Part shown: positions 32,699 to 41,383 of the stretch, piece by piece
How the letters are laid out: every line of letters begins with the position of its first letter
Numbering within the stretch: the stretch's first letter is position 1
NCBI RefSeq assembly: GCF_003149245.1
Contig: NZ_QGDL01000021.1
Span: forward strand, 1-64,000
Source of the DNA: Faecalicatena orotica
Lineage (GTDB): Bacteria > Bacillota > Clostridia > Lachnospirales > Lachnospiraceae
Length of the DNA: 64,000 bases
Direction of reading: 5' to 3'
Translations under genes and position numbers: made by a program
The notes under the pieces: generated by a model
What the model was told of the DNA's origin: nothing
Database searches by the model: none
The model's input: the letters and a program-made list of their open reading frames with translations, nothing else

Positions 32699-34606
32699 AT
32701 GTTAAATACAGAAAAAATACTTGAATTTGATAAGATAAAAAACAAGTTGTCAGAATTTGCATACACGGAGAAAGCAAAACTGGAAATTAAAAACCTGGCC
32801 CCATACCTGTCAGAACTGGAAGTCAGAAAGAAACTCAGAGAAACGACAGAAGCCAGAACGATGATAGAAAAGTGTGGAAATCCGCCGGCAACAGCGCTTC
32901 AGGGAATCGAAAGCATGATTGAGATTGCGGGAAAGGGCGGCTGCCTGACTCCCGAACAGCTTGAGATTGTGGCATCCACACTGACTTCAGTGAGAAGATT
33001 GAAGGATTATCTGAACCGGTGTAAAATGTATGAGATAGGACTGGCCTATTATGAAGAGAATCTGGAATCTCTGGATGATATATATGAAGAACTGAGCGCG
33101 AAGATCAGAGGAGGGAGAGTCGATGACTATGCCTCAAAAACCCTAAAATCCCTGAGGGAGGCAATTGACAAAACAGATGCAAAAATGCATGAAAAGGCAG
33201 ATGCAGCTATCAGGGCAAATAAATCTTACGTGTCAGATAATTTTAGCACGATGCGAAACGGCCACATCTGTATTCCTGTCAAAAAGGAGTATAAGTTCAA
33301 AGTCAGTGGTTCCGTACTGGATAAGTCGTCGACGGGCAGTACGCTGTTTATAGAACCCGCTTCTGTGGGAAAACTTTATGATGAATTGCAGGAGCTGCGC
33401 ATTGATGAGGAAAATGAAGAAATAAAAATTCTATATACACTGACGGGGATGCTGTCAGATAAAGAGGAGATAATCCGCAGGAATAACCAGACAGTGGAAA
33501 AGTTGGACTTCATTTTTGCAAAGGCGAAACTAAGTCTGGAATACGACGGTATAAAACCTGAGATTAATACAGGGCGGTACATCCGGCTAAAGAATGCCCG
33601 CCATCCGCTGATGGACAGAAAGATCAATGTGCCGCTGAATTTTGAGATAGGTGGACGTTTGGTTGATGAGCAGGAAGTGAGGGGTGTGATCATTACCGGG
33701 CCGAATACAGGCGGAAAGACTGTGGCGATCAAGACCGTGGCACTGAACTGCATGATGGCGCAGTGCGGGCTGCATACGGCCTGCGAAGAGGCAGACATCT
33801 GTATGAATAATGCCATACTGTGTGATATCGGGGACGGGCAGAATCTGTCTGAGAATCTTTCTACTTTTTCTGCCCATATCAGGAATGTGATGGATATTTT
33901 GAAACAGGCCGGACGGGAAAGTCTGGTCATAATGGATGAACTTGGCTCCGGTACAGATCCGGCGGAGGGCATGGGGATTGCAGTTGCGATTTTGGAAGAA
34001 CTGAGAAAAAGCGGTGCTCTGTTCCTTGTTACGACACATTATCCGGAGGTAAAGGACTATGCCGGCAAGACTCCGGGTATCATCAATGCAAGGATGACCT
34101 TTGACAAGGAAAGCCTGCGGCCCCTGTATCAAATGGTAATCGGGGAGGCCGGAGAAAGCTGTGCCTTCTATATTGCAGAGAAACTGGGAATGCCGAAATA
34201 TATGCTGGAGAATGCAGCACGGGCGGCCTACGGAAAGGATATGCTTAGAAGCGGGGAAGAACAGAAGTTAGAGAAGGCACCGCAGCCTAAGATCCAGAGG
34301 AAGAAAAGTGTTAGAAAGCAGACAGATGCATTGAAATTTCAGGTTGGAGACAGCGTAATGGTTATGCCTGACCGCAAGATTGGTATCGTGTGCCAAACCG
34401 CGAATGAAAAAGGCGTACTCAGAATACAGATGCGGGACAAGAAAATATGGATGAACCATAAACGGGTAAAACTCCATGTTCCGGCGGACCAGCTGTATCC
34501 TGAGGATTATGATTTTTCCATTATCTTTGACAGCGTGGAAAAAAGAAAAGCGGAACATGATATGTCGAGAAAGTATACGGATCAGACAATCATGATGGAA
34601 GAATAA
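32699..34606 (+). CDS. MutS2 paralogue lacking the Smr domain
   Basis: This 635-residue protein follows MutS2 through the clamp and core (about 1-315) and the ATPase (Walker A GPNTGGKT at 334-341, Walker B VIMDELGSGTDPAEG, then TTHYPEVKDYA). A KOW-like domain ends it (about 545-610, FQVGDSVMVMPDRKIG). Full-length MutS2 has about 780-790 residues with a C-terminal Smr nuclease, which is absent here although the ATPase motifs are intact. B. subtilis MutS2 acts on collided ribosomes, and KOW-type domains bind them. The attenuated leader upstream fits a ribosome-directed protein. A mobile-element or ancestral truncation is the alternative. Confidence 0.82.
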   Translation: MLNTEKILEFDKIKNKLSEFAYTEKAKLEIKNLAPYLSELEVRKKLRETTEARTMIEKCGNPPATALQGIESMIEIAGKGGCLTPEQLEIVASTLTSVRRLKDYLNRCKMYEIGLAYYEENLESLDDIYEELSAKIRGGRVDDYASKTLKSLREAIDKTDAKMHEKADAAIRANKSYVSDNFSTMRNGHICIPVKKEYKFKVSGSVLDKSSTGSTLFIEPASVGKLYDELQELRIDEENEEIKILYTLTGMLSDKEEIIRRNNQTVEKLDFIFAKAKLSLEYDGIKPEINTGRYIRLKNARHPLMDRKINVPLNFEIGGRLVDEQEVRGVIITGPNTGGKTVAIKTVALNCMMAQCGLHTACEEADICMNNAILCDIGDGQNLSENLSTFSAHIRNVMDILKQAGRESLVIMDELGSGTDPAEGMGIAVAILEELRKSGALFLVTTHYPEVKDYAGKTPGIINARMTFDKESLRPLYQMVIGEAGESCAFYIAEKLGMPKYMLENAARAAYGKDMLRSGEEQKLEKAPQPKIQRKKSVRKQTDALKFQVGDSVMVMPDRKIGIVCQTANEKGVLRIQMRDKKIWMNHKRVKLHVPADQLYPEDYDFSIIFDSVEKRKAEHDMSRKYTDQTIMMEE

Positions 34607-34651
34607 ATTTATGGAAAGAAGTCTATGAAAAAATTAAAGAGAGGAACAGAT

Positions 34652-35260
34652 ATGAGGCTGAGATTAGAGGAAGAAAAAGATTATGAAGAGGTTGAGAACC
34701 TGACAAGAGAAGCTTTCTGGAACGTGTATAGTCCCGGGTGCAGTGAGCATTTAGTCCTTCATAAACTGAGAGGCCAGAAGTCTTTTGTGAAAGAGCTGGA
34801 TTATGTTGCGGAGGATGAAGGAAAGATTGTCGGGAATATTGTATATAGCAGAATGTTCCGCGGCGGGGAAATGTGCGATGATATCATTGCATTCGGCCCG
34901 GTCAGTGTCCATCCCGATTATCAGAAAAAGGGGATTGGGAAAGCATTGATCCAGACAACAATGGAAAAGGCGAAAAAATTAGGCTTCCGGGCAGTCATAA
35001 TTACCGGGAACCCGGATTATTACGGAAGGTTTGGGTTTCGTGCGGCGGCAGGTCACGGAATTTACCTGCCGGAAATGAATCCGGGGGAAGAGGCTGAATT
35101 CTTCATGGCAAAGGAACTGGAGGAAGGATATCTGCAGAAACATTCCGGGGTTTTGGAGTTTGACAGCTGTTTCGAGGTTGAACCGGCTGAATTAGAGCTG
35201 TTTGAAAAAAAGTTTCCTGCAAAACGGAAGCGGGATAAAAAGGAAGGAGATCTTATATAA
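34652..35260 (+). CDS. GNAT N-acetyltransferase
   Basis: This 202-residue protein has the GNAT acetyl-CoA loop VSVHPDYQKKGIGKAL (about 83-98) and the later NPDYYGRFGF motif typical of YhbS-like acetyltransferases. The substrate is unknown. AGAGGA before the ATG at 34652 favours this start over 34625. It lies 45 bases after the MutS2-like gene with no terminator between, so it could share the attenuated transcript. Confidence 0.85.
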   Translation: MRLRLEEEKDYEEVENLTREAFWNVYSPGCSEHLVLHKLRGQKSFVKELDYVAEDEGKIVGNIVYSRMFRGGEMCDDIIAFGPVSVHPDYQKKGIGKALIQTTMEKAKKLGFRAVIITGNPDYYGRFGFRAAAGHGIYLPEMNPGEEAEFFMAKELEEGYLQKHSGVLEFDSCFEVEPAELELFEKKFPAKRKRDKKEGDLI

Positions 35261-35267
35261 TAAATGC

Positions 35268-35298
35268 TTGACTCTTACCTTACGGGAGGATATACGAT
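35268..35298 (+). promoter_or_regulatory. MerR-type promoter of the ABC operon
   Basis: TTGACT (35268-35273) and TACGAT (35293-35298) are 19 bases apart. The spacer holds the dyad-like CTTACC..GGGAGG typical of MerR-family activators that twist an overlong promoter. The regulator is probably the MerR protein encoded downstream at 36877. Transcription would begin near 35305, which decides the ABC start codon. Confidence 0.7.
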
Positions 35299-35323
35299 GT
35301 TTCCTGTAAGGAGGAATGAAAGC

Positions 35324-36046
35324 ATGAAATTATGTATGGAAGTGAACCAACTCACAAAATCATTTAGGGGCAGGACTGTTGTAGATCATCTGTCTTTCCG
35401 GGTGAAGGAACAGGAAGTATTTGGCCTGCTCGGGCCGAATGGAGCGGGAAAAAGTACGACGATTGAGACTGTGCTTGGCTTAAAGAAAGCTGACAGTGGG
35501 ACGGCCGAGGTTCTGGGGTGTGACCCGGTCAAAAAAAGACGGGAGATCTTTGAACGCATTGGAGTCCAACTGCAGTCTTCTCATTATCAGAACTATATCC
35601 GCGTCGGGGAGATCTGCGAGGAGATGTCGGTATTGTACAGTCACCCTGCTGACTATCACAAGCTTTTACGTCAGTTCAAGCTGGAACAGTTTGAGAAACA
35701 GCCGGTGGATAAGCTGTCCGGCGGAGAACGGCAAAAACTGTCGGTAGTGCTGGCGCTGATTCCAAATCCGGAACTGGTATTTCTGGATGAACTGACAACC
35801 GGGCTTGATACCGAGGCGCGCAGGGAAGTTTGGCAGACATTAAAGGCGCTGAAAGAGAAAGGAACTACCATATTTCTGACGACACATTATATGGAAGAGG
35901 CAGAAAGCCTGTGTGACAGAATCCTGCTGATTAAGGATGGGAAGAAAGTCACGCAGGGGACGGTCAAAGAGGTTGTTGACGACAGTCCCTTCGATAATCT
36001 GGAGGATGCGTATCTATGGCATATGAGAGGGGAGGAGAGAGCATGA
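35324..36046 (+). CDS. ABC transporter ATP-binding protein
   Basis: This 240-residue ATPase has Walker A GPNGAGKST, signature LSGGERQK, Walker B LVFLDELTTGLD and the H-loop TTHY. It resembles drug/lipid exporter ATPases of the DrrA/CcmA type. I set the start at 35324 (GGAGG 9-14 bases upstream) because the in-frame ATG at 35297 lies inside the promoter, upstream of the expected transcript start. Its stop overlaps the permease start (ATGA). Confidence 0.93.
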   Translation: MKLCMEVNQLTKSFRGRTVVDHLSFRVKEQEVFGLLGPNGAGKSTTIETVLGLKKADSGTAEVLGCDPVKKRREIFERIGVQLQSSHYQNYIRVGEICEEMSVLYSHPADYHKLLRQFKLEQFEKQPVDKLSGGERQKLSVVLALIPNPELVFLDELTTGLDTEARREVWQTLKALKEKGTTIFLTTHYMEEAESLCDRILLIKDGKKVTQGTVKEVVDDSPFDNLEDAYLWHMRGEERA

Positions 36047-36783
36047 AACGTTTCTGGACCTTATATAAAGTAGAACAGAAACTAGGACTGAGATGTCCAG
36101 ATATGCTGATTTTCGGCGTGGGCATGCCTGTGGGAGTTCTTGTTTTGATCGCAGTGGTAGCAGGAAACAAGACGGCAGGAGGCAGCAGCTATACGTTTCT
36201 CCAGAGCGCATTCGCATCTCTGATGGCTGTAGGGATCTGTGCAAGCGCATTTATGGGGATTCCCCTTACTGTTGCGGACTATCGGGATAAGAAGATTTTA
36301 AAACATTTTTTTGTCACACCATGTACACCGATGACGCTTATGAGTGCGATCGTGGCCTGCTCTGTTGCAACGGCGGTTCTTTCCGGGATTGCAGTATCTG
36401 TTGTAGCGGCATTTGTGTTTCAATACAGGATGAAAGGCAGCCCATTCCTGTTTATATGCTCCTATCTGCTGGTGATGACGGCCATGTATAGTATCGGCGT
36501 ATTTCTGGCGGGACTGTGCAAAAGTGTAAAGATGGCAAATGTAATTACGACTGCAGTGTACTTCCCAATGCTGTTTTTATCAGGCGCGACAATTCCTTTC
36601 GAGTTGTTCCCGAAAGGGATGCAGACAGTGGCATCTGTTCTGCCACTGACTCAGGGGATTAAGCTCATGAAACAGATTTCAATGGGAGATCCGGTTGAAA
36701 ATGCGGCAGGAATTATTATTTTGATGATTGCTATCACAGTAATCTGCAGTTTATTGTCAAAATTCACTTTCCGATGGGAATAA
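36043..36783 (+). CDS. ABC transporter permease (ABC-2 type)
   Basis: This 246-residue protein has six membrane segments (about 22-42, 50-75, 100-125, 133-155, 165-185, 218-240), as in ABC-2 exporter permeases. It pairs with the ATPase by ATGA overlap, and the ATG follows GGGGAGGAG. With MerR control, export of a toxic hydrophobic compound or antimicrobial is the likely role, but the substrate is not identifiable. Confidence 0.9.
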   Translation: MKRFWTLYKVEQKLGLRCPDMLIFGVGMPVGVLVLIAVVAGNKTAGGSSYTFLQSAFASLMAVGICASAFMGIPLTVADYRDKKILKHFFVTPCTPMTLMSAIVACSVATAVLSGIAVSVVAAFVFQYRMKGSPFLFICSYLLVMTAMYSIGVFLAGLCKSVKMANVITTAVYFPMLFLSGATIPFELFPKGMQTVASVLPLTQGIKLMKQISMGDPVENAAGIIILMIAITVICSLLSKFTFRWE

Positions 36784-36821
36784 AGTGGAGAATATCAGAA
36801 GAGAATGTGGATAACATAAAA

Positions 36822-36859
36822 AAGCCGGCGGCCTGTGTATGACTGCACAGGTCCCGGCC
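36822..36859. terminator. GC-rich hairpin between ABC permease and MerR gene
   Basis: GCCGG..CCTGTG (from 36823) pairs with CACAGG..CCGGC (to 36858). The T-run is on the minus-strand side (AAAAAA precedes on +), so it is a proper terminator only for minus-strand transcripts. On + it could attenuate read-through into the MerR gene. Confidence 0.4.
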
Positions 36860-36876
36860 ACAGGAGGGCGAGAGAA

Positions 36877-37719
36877 TTGAGGAAAGATCATACATGTGAA
36901 AAAGTACCGAGTAAACTGTATAAGATCGGGATGTTTGCGGGGATGAACCATGTAACGGTGAAAGCGCTGCGTCATTATGACGAGCAGGGCTTGCTGGCCC
37001 CGGCTTATGTAGATCAGGAGAGCGGATACCGTTATTATACCGCAGGGCAGCTGCCGGTTATCCACCAGATTCTGGCACTGAGGAATATGGGATTTTCTCT
37101 GGAAGAAATAAAGGCGGTGCAGAACGGTGCATCTGAGCGGAAATTACTGCTCGCCAAGAAGCAGCAGATTCTGAGTGAAATAGCAGAGAAAACGGCTAAG
37201 CTTGCACAGGTAGAATGCTATCTCGCAGAAGACAAAATAGACACAAATTATCATGTGCTGATAAAAGAACTGCCGGAGGTCATTGTTGCTTCTATGCGGA
37301 CGGTTATGCCTGATTATGACACAATGTTCGATATCTTTCCCGGAATGGGACAGGAGATGGAACGGCTAGGTTGTGTCTGTGCAGAGCCGGAGTACTGTTT
37401 TTCGATCTATCATGACGGCGGGTACAGGGAAGAAGACATAGACATAGAAATCTGTGAGGCTGTTGTTGAACAAAAGTTGGATTCTGAGATGATTCAATTC
37501 AAGGTACTCCCGAAAATCGAGAAGGCGGCCTGCCTGCTGCATAAAGGGCCATATGAAGGTTTCCCGGAGGCATATGGCGCTGTCATCAGGTTTGTAGAGG
37601 AAAACGGGTATGAAATATGTGGAAATCCGCGGGAATCTTATATTGACGGAATCTGGAATAAAGATTCCGAGGAGGAGTGGCTTTCGGAGATACAGTTTCC
37701 GGTCAGGGAGATCCGGTAA
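36877..37719 (+). CDS. MerR-family regulator with GyrI-like effector domain
   Basis: In about 280 residues there is a MerR winged helix (LYKIGMFAGMNHVTVKALRHYDEQGLL), a dimerisation coiled coil, and a GyrI/AraC-effector domain (about 130-280, ending EIQFPVREIR) that binds drugs in BmrR-like proteins. I take the TTG at 36877, 8 bases after GGAGGG. A start at the internal ATG (MFAGM) would remove the first helix. It probably activates the ABC exporter genes upstream through the 19-bp-spacer promoter. Confidence 0.85.
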   Translation: MRKDHTCEKVPSKLYKIGMFAGMNHVTVKALRHYDEQGLLAPAYVDQESGYRYYTAGQLPVIHQILALRNMGFSLEEIKAVQNGASERKLLLAKKQQILSEIAEKTAKLAQVECYLAEDKIDTNYHVLIKELPEVIVASMRTVMPDYDTMFDIFPGMGQEMERLGCVCAEPEYCFSIYHDGGYREEDIDIEICEAVVEQKLDSEMIQFKVLPKIEKAACLLHKGPYEGFPEAYGAVIRFVEENGYEICGNPRESYIDGIWNKDSEEEWLSEIQFPVREIR

Positions 37720-37814
37720 ACAACAAATATACAGAACAATGAAAAGCCTTTTTCAACGCACCATTTATATAGAAGAAACAGGATAAAATAATAGAACTTT
37801 TGAATGGGCTTGGT

Positions 37815-37859
37815 ATACCGTTATAGTCTGCGCCTTTGGGGCGTACTCTATAGCGGTAT
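37815..37859. other. Long stable hairpin upstream of capsule locus
   Basis: ATACCGTTATAG (37815-37826) pairs with CTATAGCGGTAT (37848-37859), with one T-G pair. The loop carries a further CGCC/GGCG stem. No T-run follows. It may end or protect the MerR transcript, or be a structured RNA before the capsule promoter. Confidence 0.6.
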
Positions 37860-37936
37860 TTGTCATCAGAGGCAGAAATCTGTAGTAAAAAAATGTGTTT
37901 TTATGGTAGTTTTATGCCGGATTTATTGATTGCTGG

Positions 37937-37965
37937 TTGTTTTTTGACTTCTCCTGTGCTAGAAT
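37937..37965 (+). promoter_or_regulatory. Promoter of capsule regulatory genes
   Basis: TTGTTT (37937-37942) and TAGAAT (37960-37965) are 17 bases apart, with an extended TGC before the -10. Confidence 0.6.
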
Positions 37966-38002
37966 AGAACAGATTCTAGGGATAGTAGAGGAGATTTTAA
38001 CA

Positions 38003-38782
38003 ATGGAAGAACAGTTAAGGGATGATGAGATAGAGATTGATTTACTGGAAATATTCCACGCATTATGGAGGAAGGCATGGCTGATTATATTGTGCCTGAT
38101 AGGAGGCGCTGTGATTGCAGGCGCAGCTACTAAGTTTTTAATGGTACCTCAATATACCTCTTCCTCCATGATCTACATATTGACAAAGACGACAAGTGTA
38201 ACATCCCTTGCAGATATACAGATGGGGACACAGCTGACGGTCGATTTTGAGACACTGGCAACAAGCCGTCCTGTTGTAACTGCGGTAATTGACGAACTGA
38301 ATCTGGACGCTACATATGAAGAGCTGGTTGGTACAATTACCATTAATAATCCGGCAGATACACGTATTCTAAAGATCAGCGTGGAGAATCCGGACCCTGA
38401 GCTGGCAAAGGATATTGCTAATGCGATGGCTGATGCTACTGCTGACCGGGTTGCCGAGGTAATGAGCACAGACAAGCCGAGTATCGTTGAAGATGCCGTT
38501 GTGTCTGAGAATCCTTCCAGCCCGTCCTTGAAAAAGAATATAGCAATCGGAGGACTGCTTGCAGCATTTCTTGCAGCGGCAGTGATTATAGTAATGCTTC
38601 TTCTGGATGATACGCTTAAGACCGAAGAGGATATCAAGAAATATCTGGAGCTGAATACTCTGGCAATGATTCCATTGGAAGAAGGGGAATCTGCTGTTAA
38701 GAAGCAGCATATGGAGAAAAGCGGCCACGAGAAAAAGAAAAAGAGAAGGAAGTCCGGCGCTTCCCAGACTCATAAGAAATAG
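38003..38782 (+). CDS. cpsC: Wzz/CpsC-type chain-length regulator
   Basis: This 259-residue protein has the Wzz fold: a membrane helix at about 27-50, an extracytoplasmic region and a second helix near 178-200, ending in a basic tail (KKKKRRKSG). In Gram-positive bacteria CpsC sets polymer length and activates the CpsD kinase. The ATG at 38003 follows GAGGAG; the frame opens earlier at 37937 inside the promoter. It begins the capsule locus and is followed by sortase, not by the phosphatase as usual. Confidence 0.9.
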   Translation: MEEQLRDDEIEIDLLEIFHALWRKAWLIILCLIGGAVIAGAATKFLMVPQYTSSSMIYILTKTTSVTSLADIQMGTQLTVDFETLATSRPVVTAVIDELNLDATYEELVGTITINNPADTRILKISVENPDPELAKDIANAMADATADRVAEVMSTDKPSIVEDAVVSENPSSPSLKKNIAIGGLLAAFLAAAVIIVMLLLDDTLKTEEDIKKYLELNTLAMIPLEEGESAVKKQHMEKSGHEKKKKRRKSGASQTHKK

Positions 38783-38799
38783 GAGGAAGGGAACAGACA

Positions 38800-39588
38800 T
38801 TGAAAAAGACTACAAAAAGAATTTTAACAGTTGTTCTGGTTATCATTGCAGCAGTATGTATTGCGTATATAGCGTATTATTTTGTTTCACAAAATAAAAA
38901 GGGCAAGGTCTATGATGAAGTGCAAAAGCAGGTGAATCTGGAACCGGAAAAGGAAGAGGAACCGGAAGCAAAAGACCCAGAGGCTCCTAAGGAAAAGAAC
39001 CCTATTGATTTTAAGCAGCTTCAGGAAACGAATAAAGACATTTATGCATGGATTACAGTTCCGGATACGAACATCAACTATCCAATCGTGCAGAGTTCCT
39101 GGGACAATACCTACTATCTCGACAATACGATTGATGGACAGGCAGGACTACCGGGTTCCATATATACCGAGAATTACAATGCGAAAGATTTTACTGATTT
39201 TAACACAATCATATATGGGCACGATATGAACGATGGAAGCATGTTCCAGAACTTACATAAGTATGAGGACGAGACATTTTTCAAAGAGCATTCAAAGGTG
39301 TATGTCTATACTCCGGAGAAGAAGCTTACTTATGAGATCTTCGAGGCCGTAGTCTATGATGACCGGCACATTCTGATGTCCTTTGATTTTACGCAGGATA
39401 ATCAGAGGCAGGCATATTTAGATTCACTAAAAGCGGTCAGAAATCTGAACAGTAACTATAACGATGATGTACAGGTAGGACCCGACAGCCGAATCATAAC
39501 AATGAGCACCTGTATTGCAACCCAGCCTGATAACAGATTAGTAGTAGGAGCTGTATTGACAGATGAGTACGAATATGAAGCACAATAA
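38800..39588 (+). CDS. srtB: Class B sortase
   Basis: This 262-residue protein has an N-terminal membrane helix (about 8-28), an acidic Glu/Pro linker, and the sortase core with catalytic His141 (YGHDM), Cys238 (MSTCIATQP) and Arg246 (NRLVV). It cleaves a C-terminal sorting signal and joins the protein to peptidoglycan. The SPKTG protein encoded at 40702 is the obvious local substrate; clostridial SrtB enzymes are known to accept SPKTG. The start codon is TTG with AGGAGG upstream. It lies 17 bases after cpsC and overlaps the LCP gene. Confidence 0.9.
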   Translation: MKKTTKRILTVVLVIIAAVCIAYIAYYFVSQNKKGKVYDEVQKQVNLEPEKEEEPEAKDPEAPKEKNPIDFKQLQETNKDIYAWITVPDTNINYPIVQSSWDNTYYLDNTIDGQAGLPGSIYTENYNAKDFTDFNTIIYGHDMNDGSMFQNLHKYEDETFFKEHSKVYVYTPEKKLTYEIFEAVVYDDRHILMSFDFTQDNQRQAYLDSLKAVRNLNSNYNDDVQVGPDSRIITMSTCIATQPDNRLVVGAVLTDEYEYEAQ

Positions 39589-40648
39589 CAATAGGCGTCC
39601 GGAAAGTCCGAAGCGTAAGAGCGATATACAGCAGAGTCACAAAAAGAAGAATACCGGGTTTATTATTGGCATTATCATTGTCGTTATTCTGGTCGCAGTG
39701 GCTGGAACGCTGTTCTTCCTCCAGTCCAAGAAGAAAGAGCCTCAGGTTCAGGCAAAAGAAGGCACCGGGGAAACTGTGAAATCTGAAAGCCAGTCTTCCA
39801 GTGACAGTAAGACAATCAGCTATGAAGGACAGACTTATGAATACAACAGGGATATTAAAACAGTCGTCTTTCTTGGGGTAGATAAAAAAGGTGATATGGG
39901 ATATGCGGAACATATGGGGGACGGCGGTCAGGCTGACAGTATCATACTGATGGCCCTCAATGAGAAGGAACAGACTGTTAAGGTTTTCCAGATATCCAGA
40001 AATACAATGACAAATGTGGATGTATATTCCGAAAGAGGAGAATATCTGACAACACAGAAAATGCAGATTGCCCTCCAGTACGCGTATGGTGACGGTGAGA
40101 AGAAGAGCAGCTGGCTTATGAAAAAAGCAGTATCCGACCTAATGTACGGAGTCCCGGTTAGATCGTCCATCGCTATGAGCATTGATGGTATTTCAGCAAT
40201 TACCACCCTGATGGGCGGCGTCGAGATCACAGTGCCGAAAGACTATACCTATGTGGACAAGTCCTTTGAAAAGGGGAAGACACTTTCATTGAAAGGTGCG
40301 CTGGCAGAAAAGTATGTGCGGTACAGAGATATCACAGTCACCGGAAGTAATAATGACAGAATGGAAAGACAGACACAGTTTCTTATGGCGTTGGTATCGC
40401 AGTTAAAAAATGCATCACAGAAGGATACCGAGATTTATTCAAAACTGATGACAGGTGCCAATCCATACTTCACAACAGACATGAGCGCTGATGAGATTAT
40501 GGCGTTATCGAAATATGAGATAGACGGCGAGATTCAGACGATCCCGGGCGAAGAGAAGGCCGGTAAAGAACACGATGAGTTCTATACGAATGAAGCAGAA
40601 TTAAAGGAAATTGTTGTCAAAACCTTTTACAAATTAAAAGATATATGA
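39563..40648 (+). CDS. LytR-CpsA-Psr (LCP) ligase
   Basis: This protein of about 361 residues has a cytoplasmic basic N-terminus, one membrane helix (about 32-53), an acidic linker and an LCP domain (about 95-355) with VVFLGVDKKG, ADSIILMAL, QISRNTMTNV and KYVRYRDI..DRMERQ. LCP enzymes attach capsule or teichoic acid to the cell wall. It overlaps srtB by 26 bases; an ATG at 39575 is also possible. Its position beside the polymer genes supports capsule attachment. Confidence 0.88.
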   Translation: MSTNMKHNNNRRPESPKRKSDIQQSHKKKNTGFIIGIIIVVILVAVAGTLFFLQSKKKEPQVQAKEGTGETVKSESQSSSDSKTISYEGQTYEYNRDIKTVVFLGVDKKGDMGYAEHMGDGGQADSIILMALNEKEQTVKVFQISRNTMTNVDVYSERGEYLTTQKMQIALQYAYGDGEKKSSWLMKKAVSDLMYGVPVRSSIAMSIDGISAITTLMGGVEITVPKDYTYVDKSFEKGKTLSLKGALAEKYVRYRDITVTGSNNDRMERQTQFLMALVSQLKNASQKDTEIYSKLMTGANPYFTTDMSADEIMALSKYEIDGEIQTIPGEEKAGKEHDEFYTNEAELKEIVVKTFYKLKDI

Positions 40649-40654
40649 TACAAT
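40627..40654 (+). promoter_or_regulatory. Promoter of the SPKTG protein gene
   Basis: TTACAA (40627-40632) and TACAAT (40649-40654) are 16 bases apart, overlapping the end of the LCP gene. The surface protein can therefore be made separately. Confidence 0.6.
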
Positions 40655-40701
40655 GTGTAAATGAACTAGATTAAATATATTTTACTTAGGAGGGACTAGT
40701 C

Positions 40702-41292
40702 ATGAAAACAAGTAGAATGAGAAAGTTAGTGGGAGTATTACTTTCAGCCACAATGCTCTTCACTATGACAATGGGCGTATTCGCAGCAGGAAGCCCATCC
40801 GCTGATTTCAAGAGCGGAACAAAGGCCGTTGACAAGAACGGTAATGCAGTAACTGTAACATTTGCAGCTGCTACACAGACACCTGACGAAGGAACTATTA
40901 AAGCAGTGGTTCCGAACGGAACACTTGTATCTGCATTTGATTTAACAGCACCTGACTGGGATTTTGAAAAAGACGGCGCTCTTACAATCACATTCCCGTT
41001 ACCGGGAGCAACATCCAGCACAAAAGCAGCAATTCTTCACTTTGGTGAGAACGGCTGGGAAGATGTAACAACAAGTGTTGGTGACGGTGTGATTACTGCT
41101 ACATTTACAAGCTTATCACCAGTAGCAGTTGTAGTTGATAACAGCACATTAACAAACACAGGAAATGGAACAAGCAATGGAACATCACCAAAGACTGGTG
41201 AGTCTTCATTAGTTCTTACATTAGGTTTAATCGCAATGGCAGCAGTTGCTGGCGTTTACGGATTAAACAGAAAAAAAGCTTATAACAAATAA
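40702..41292 (+). CDS. Sortase-anchored surface protein (SPKTG)
   Basis: This 196-residue protein has a signal peptide (about 1-30, cut after VFAA), a beta-rich domain (about 31-150) and a Ser/Asn/Gly/Thr linker. A sorting signal follows: SPKTG at 162-166, a hydrophobic stretch and the tail NRKKAYNK. The domain is not recognised. It has its own promoter, an AGGAGG site and a strong terminator, so it is a separately controlled, probably abundant surface protein and the natural substrate of the sortase two genes upstream. Confidence 0.9.
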   Translation: MKTSRMRKLVGVLLSATMLFTMTMGVFAAGSPSADFKSGTKAVDKNGNAVTVTFAAATQTPDEGTIKAVVPNGTLVSAFDLTAPDWDFEKDGALTITFPLPGATSSTKAAILHFGENGWEDVTTSVGDGVITATFTSLSPVAVVVDNSTLTNTGNGTSNGTSPKTGESSLVLTLGLIAMAAVAGVYGLNRKKAYNK

Positions 41293-41343
41293 TACATACT
41301 TAATCAAGTATTATTAAATGGCTGAAAAACATAAGCGTATGAG

Positions 41344-41383
41344 ATCTCTTTCTGACCCGAACTGGTTGGAAAGAGATTTTTTT
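41344..41383 (+). terminator. Strong rho-independent terminator
   Basis: ATCTCTTTC (41344-41352) and GAAAGAGAT (41369-41377) are 9-bp complements, followed by a run of seven T residues. Confidence 0.93.

Noticed and set aside
35264-35323. Longer N-terminus for the ABC ATPase
   Set aside because: These codons fall in the MerR-type promoter, upstream of the expected transcription start.
37937-38002. Longer N-terminus for the chain-length protein
   Set aside because: It overlaps the promoter, and the ATG at 38003 has a good ribosome binding site.
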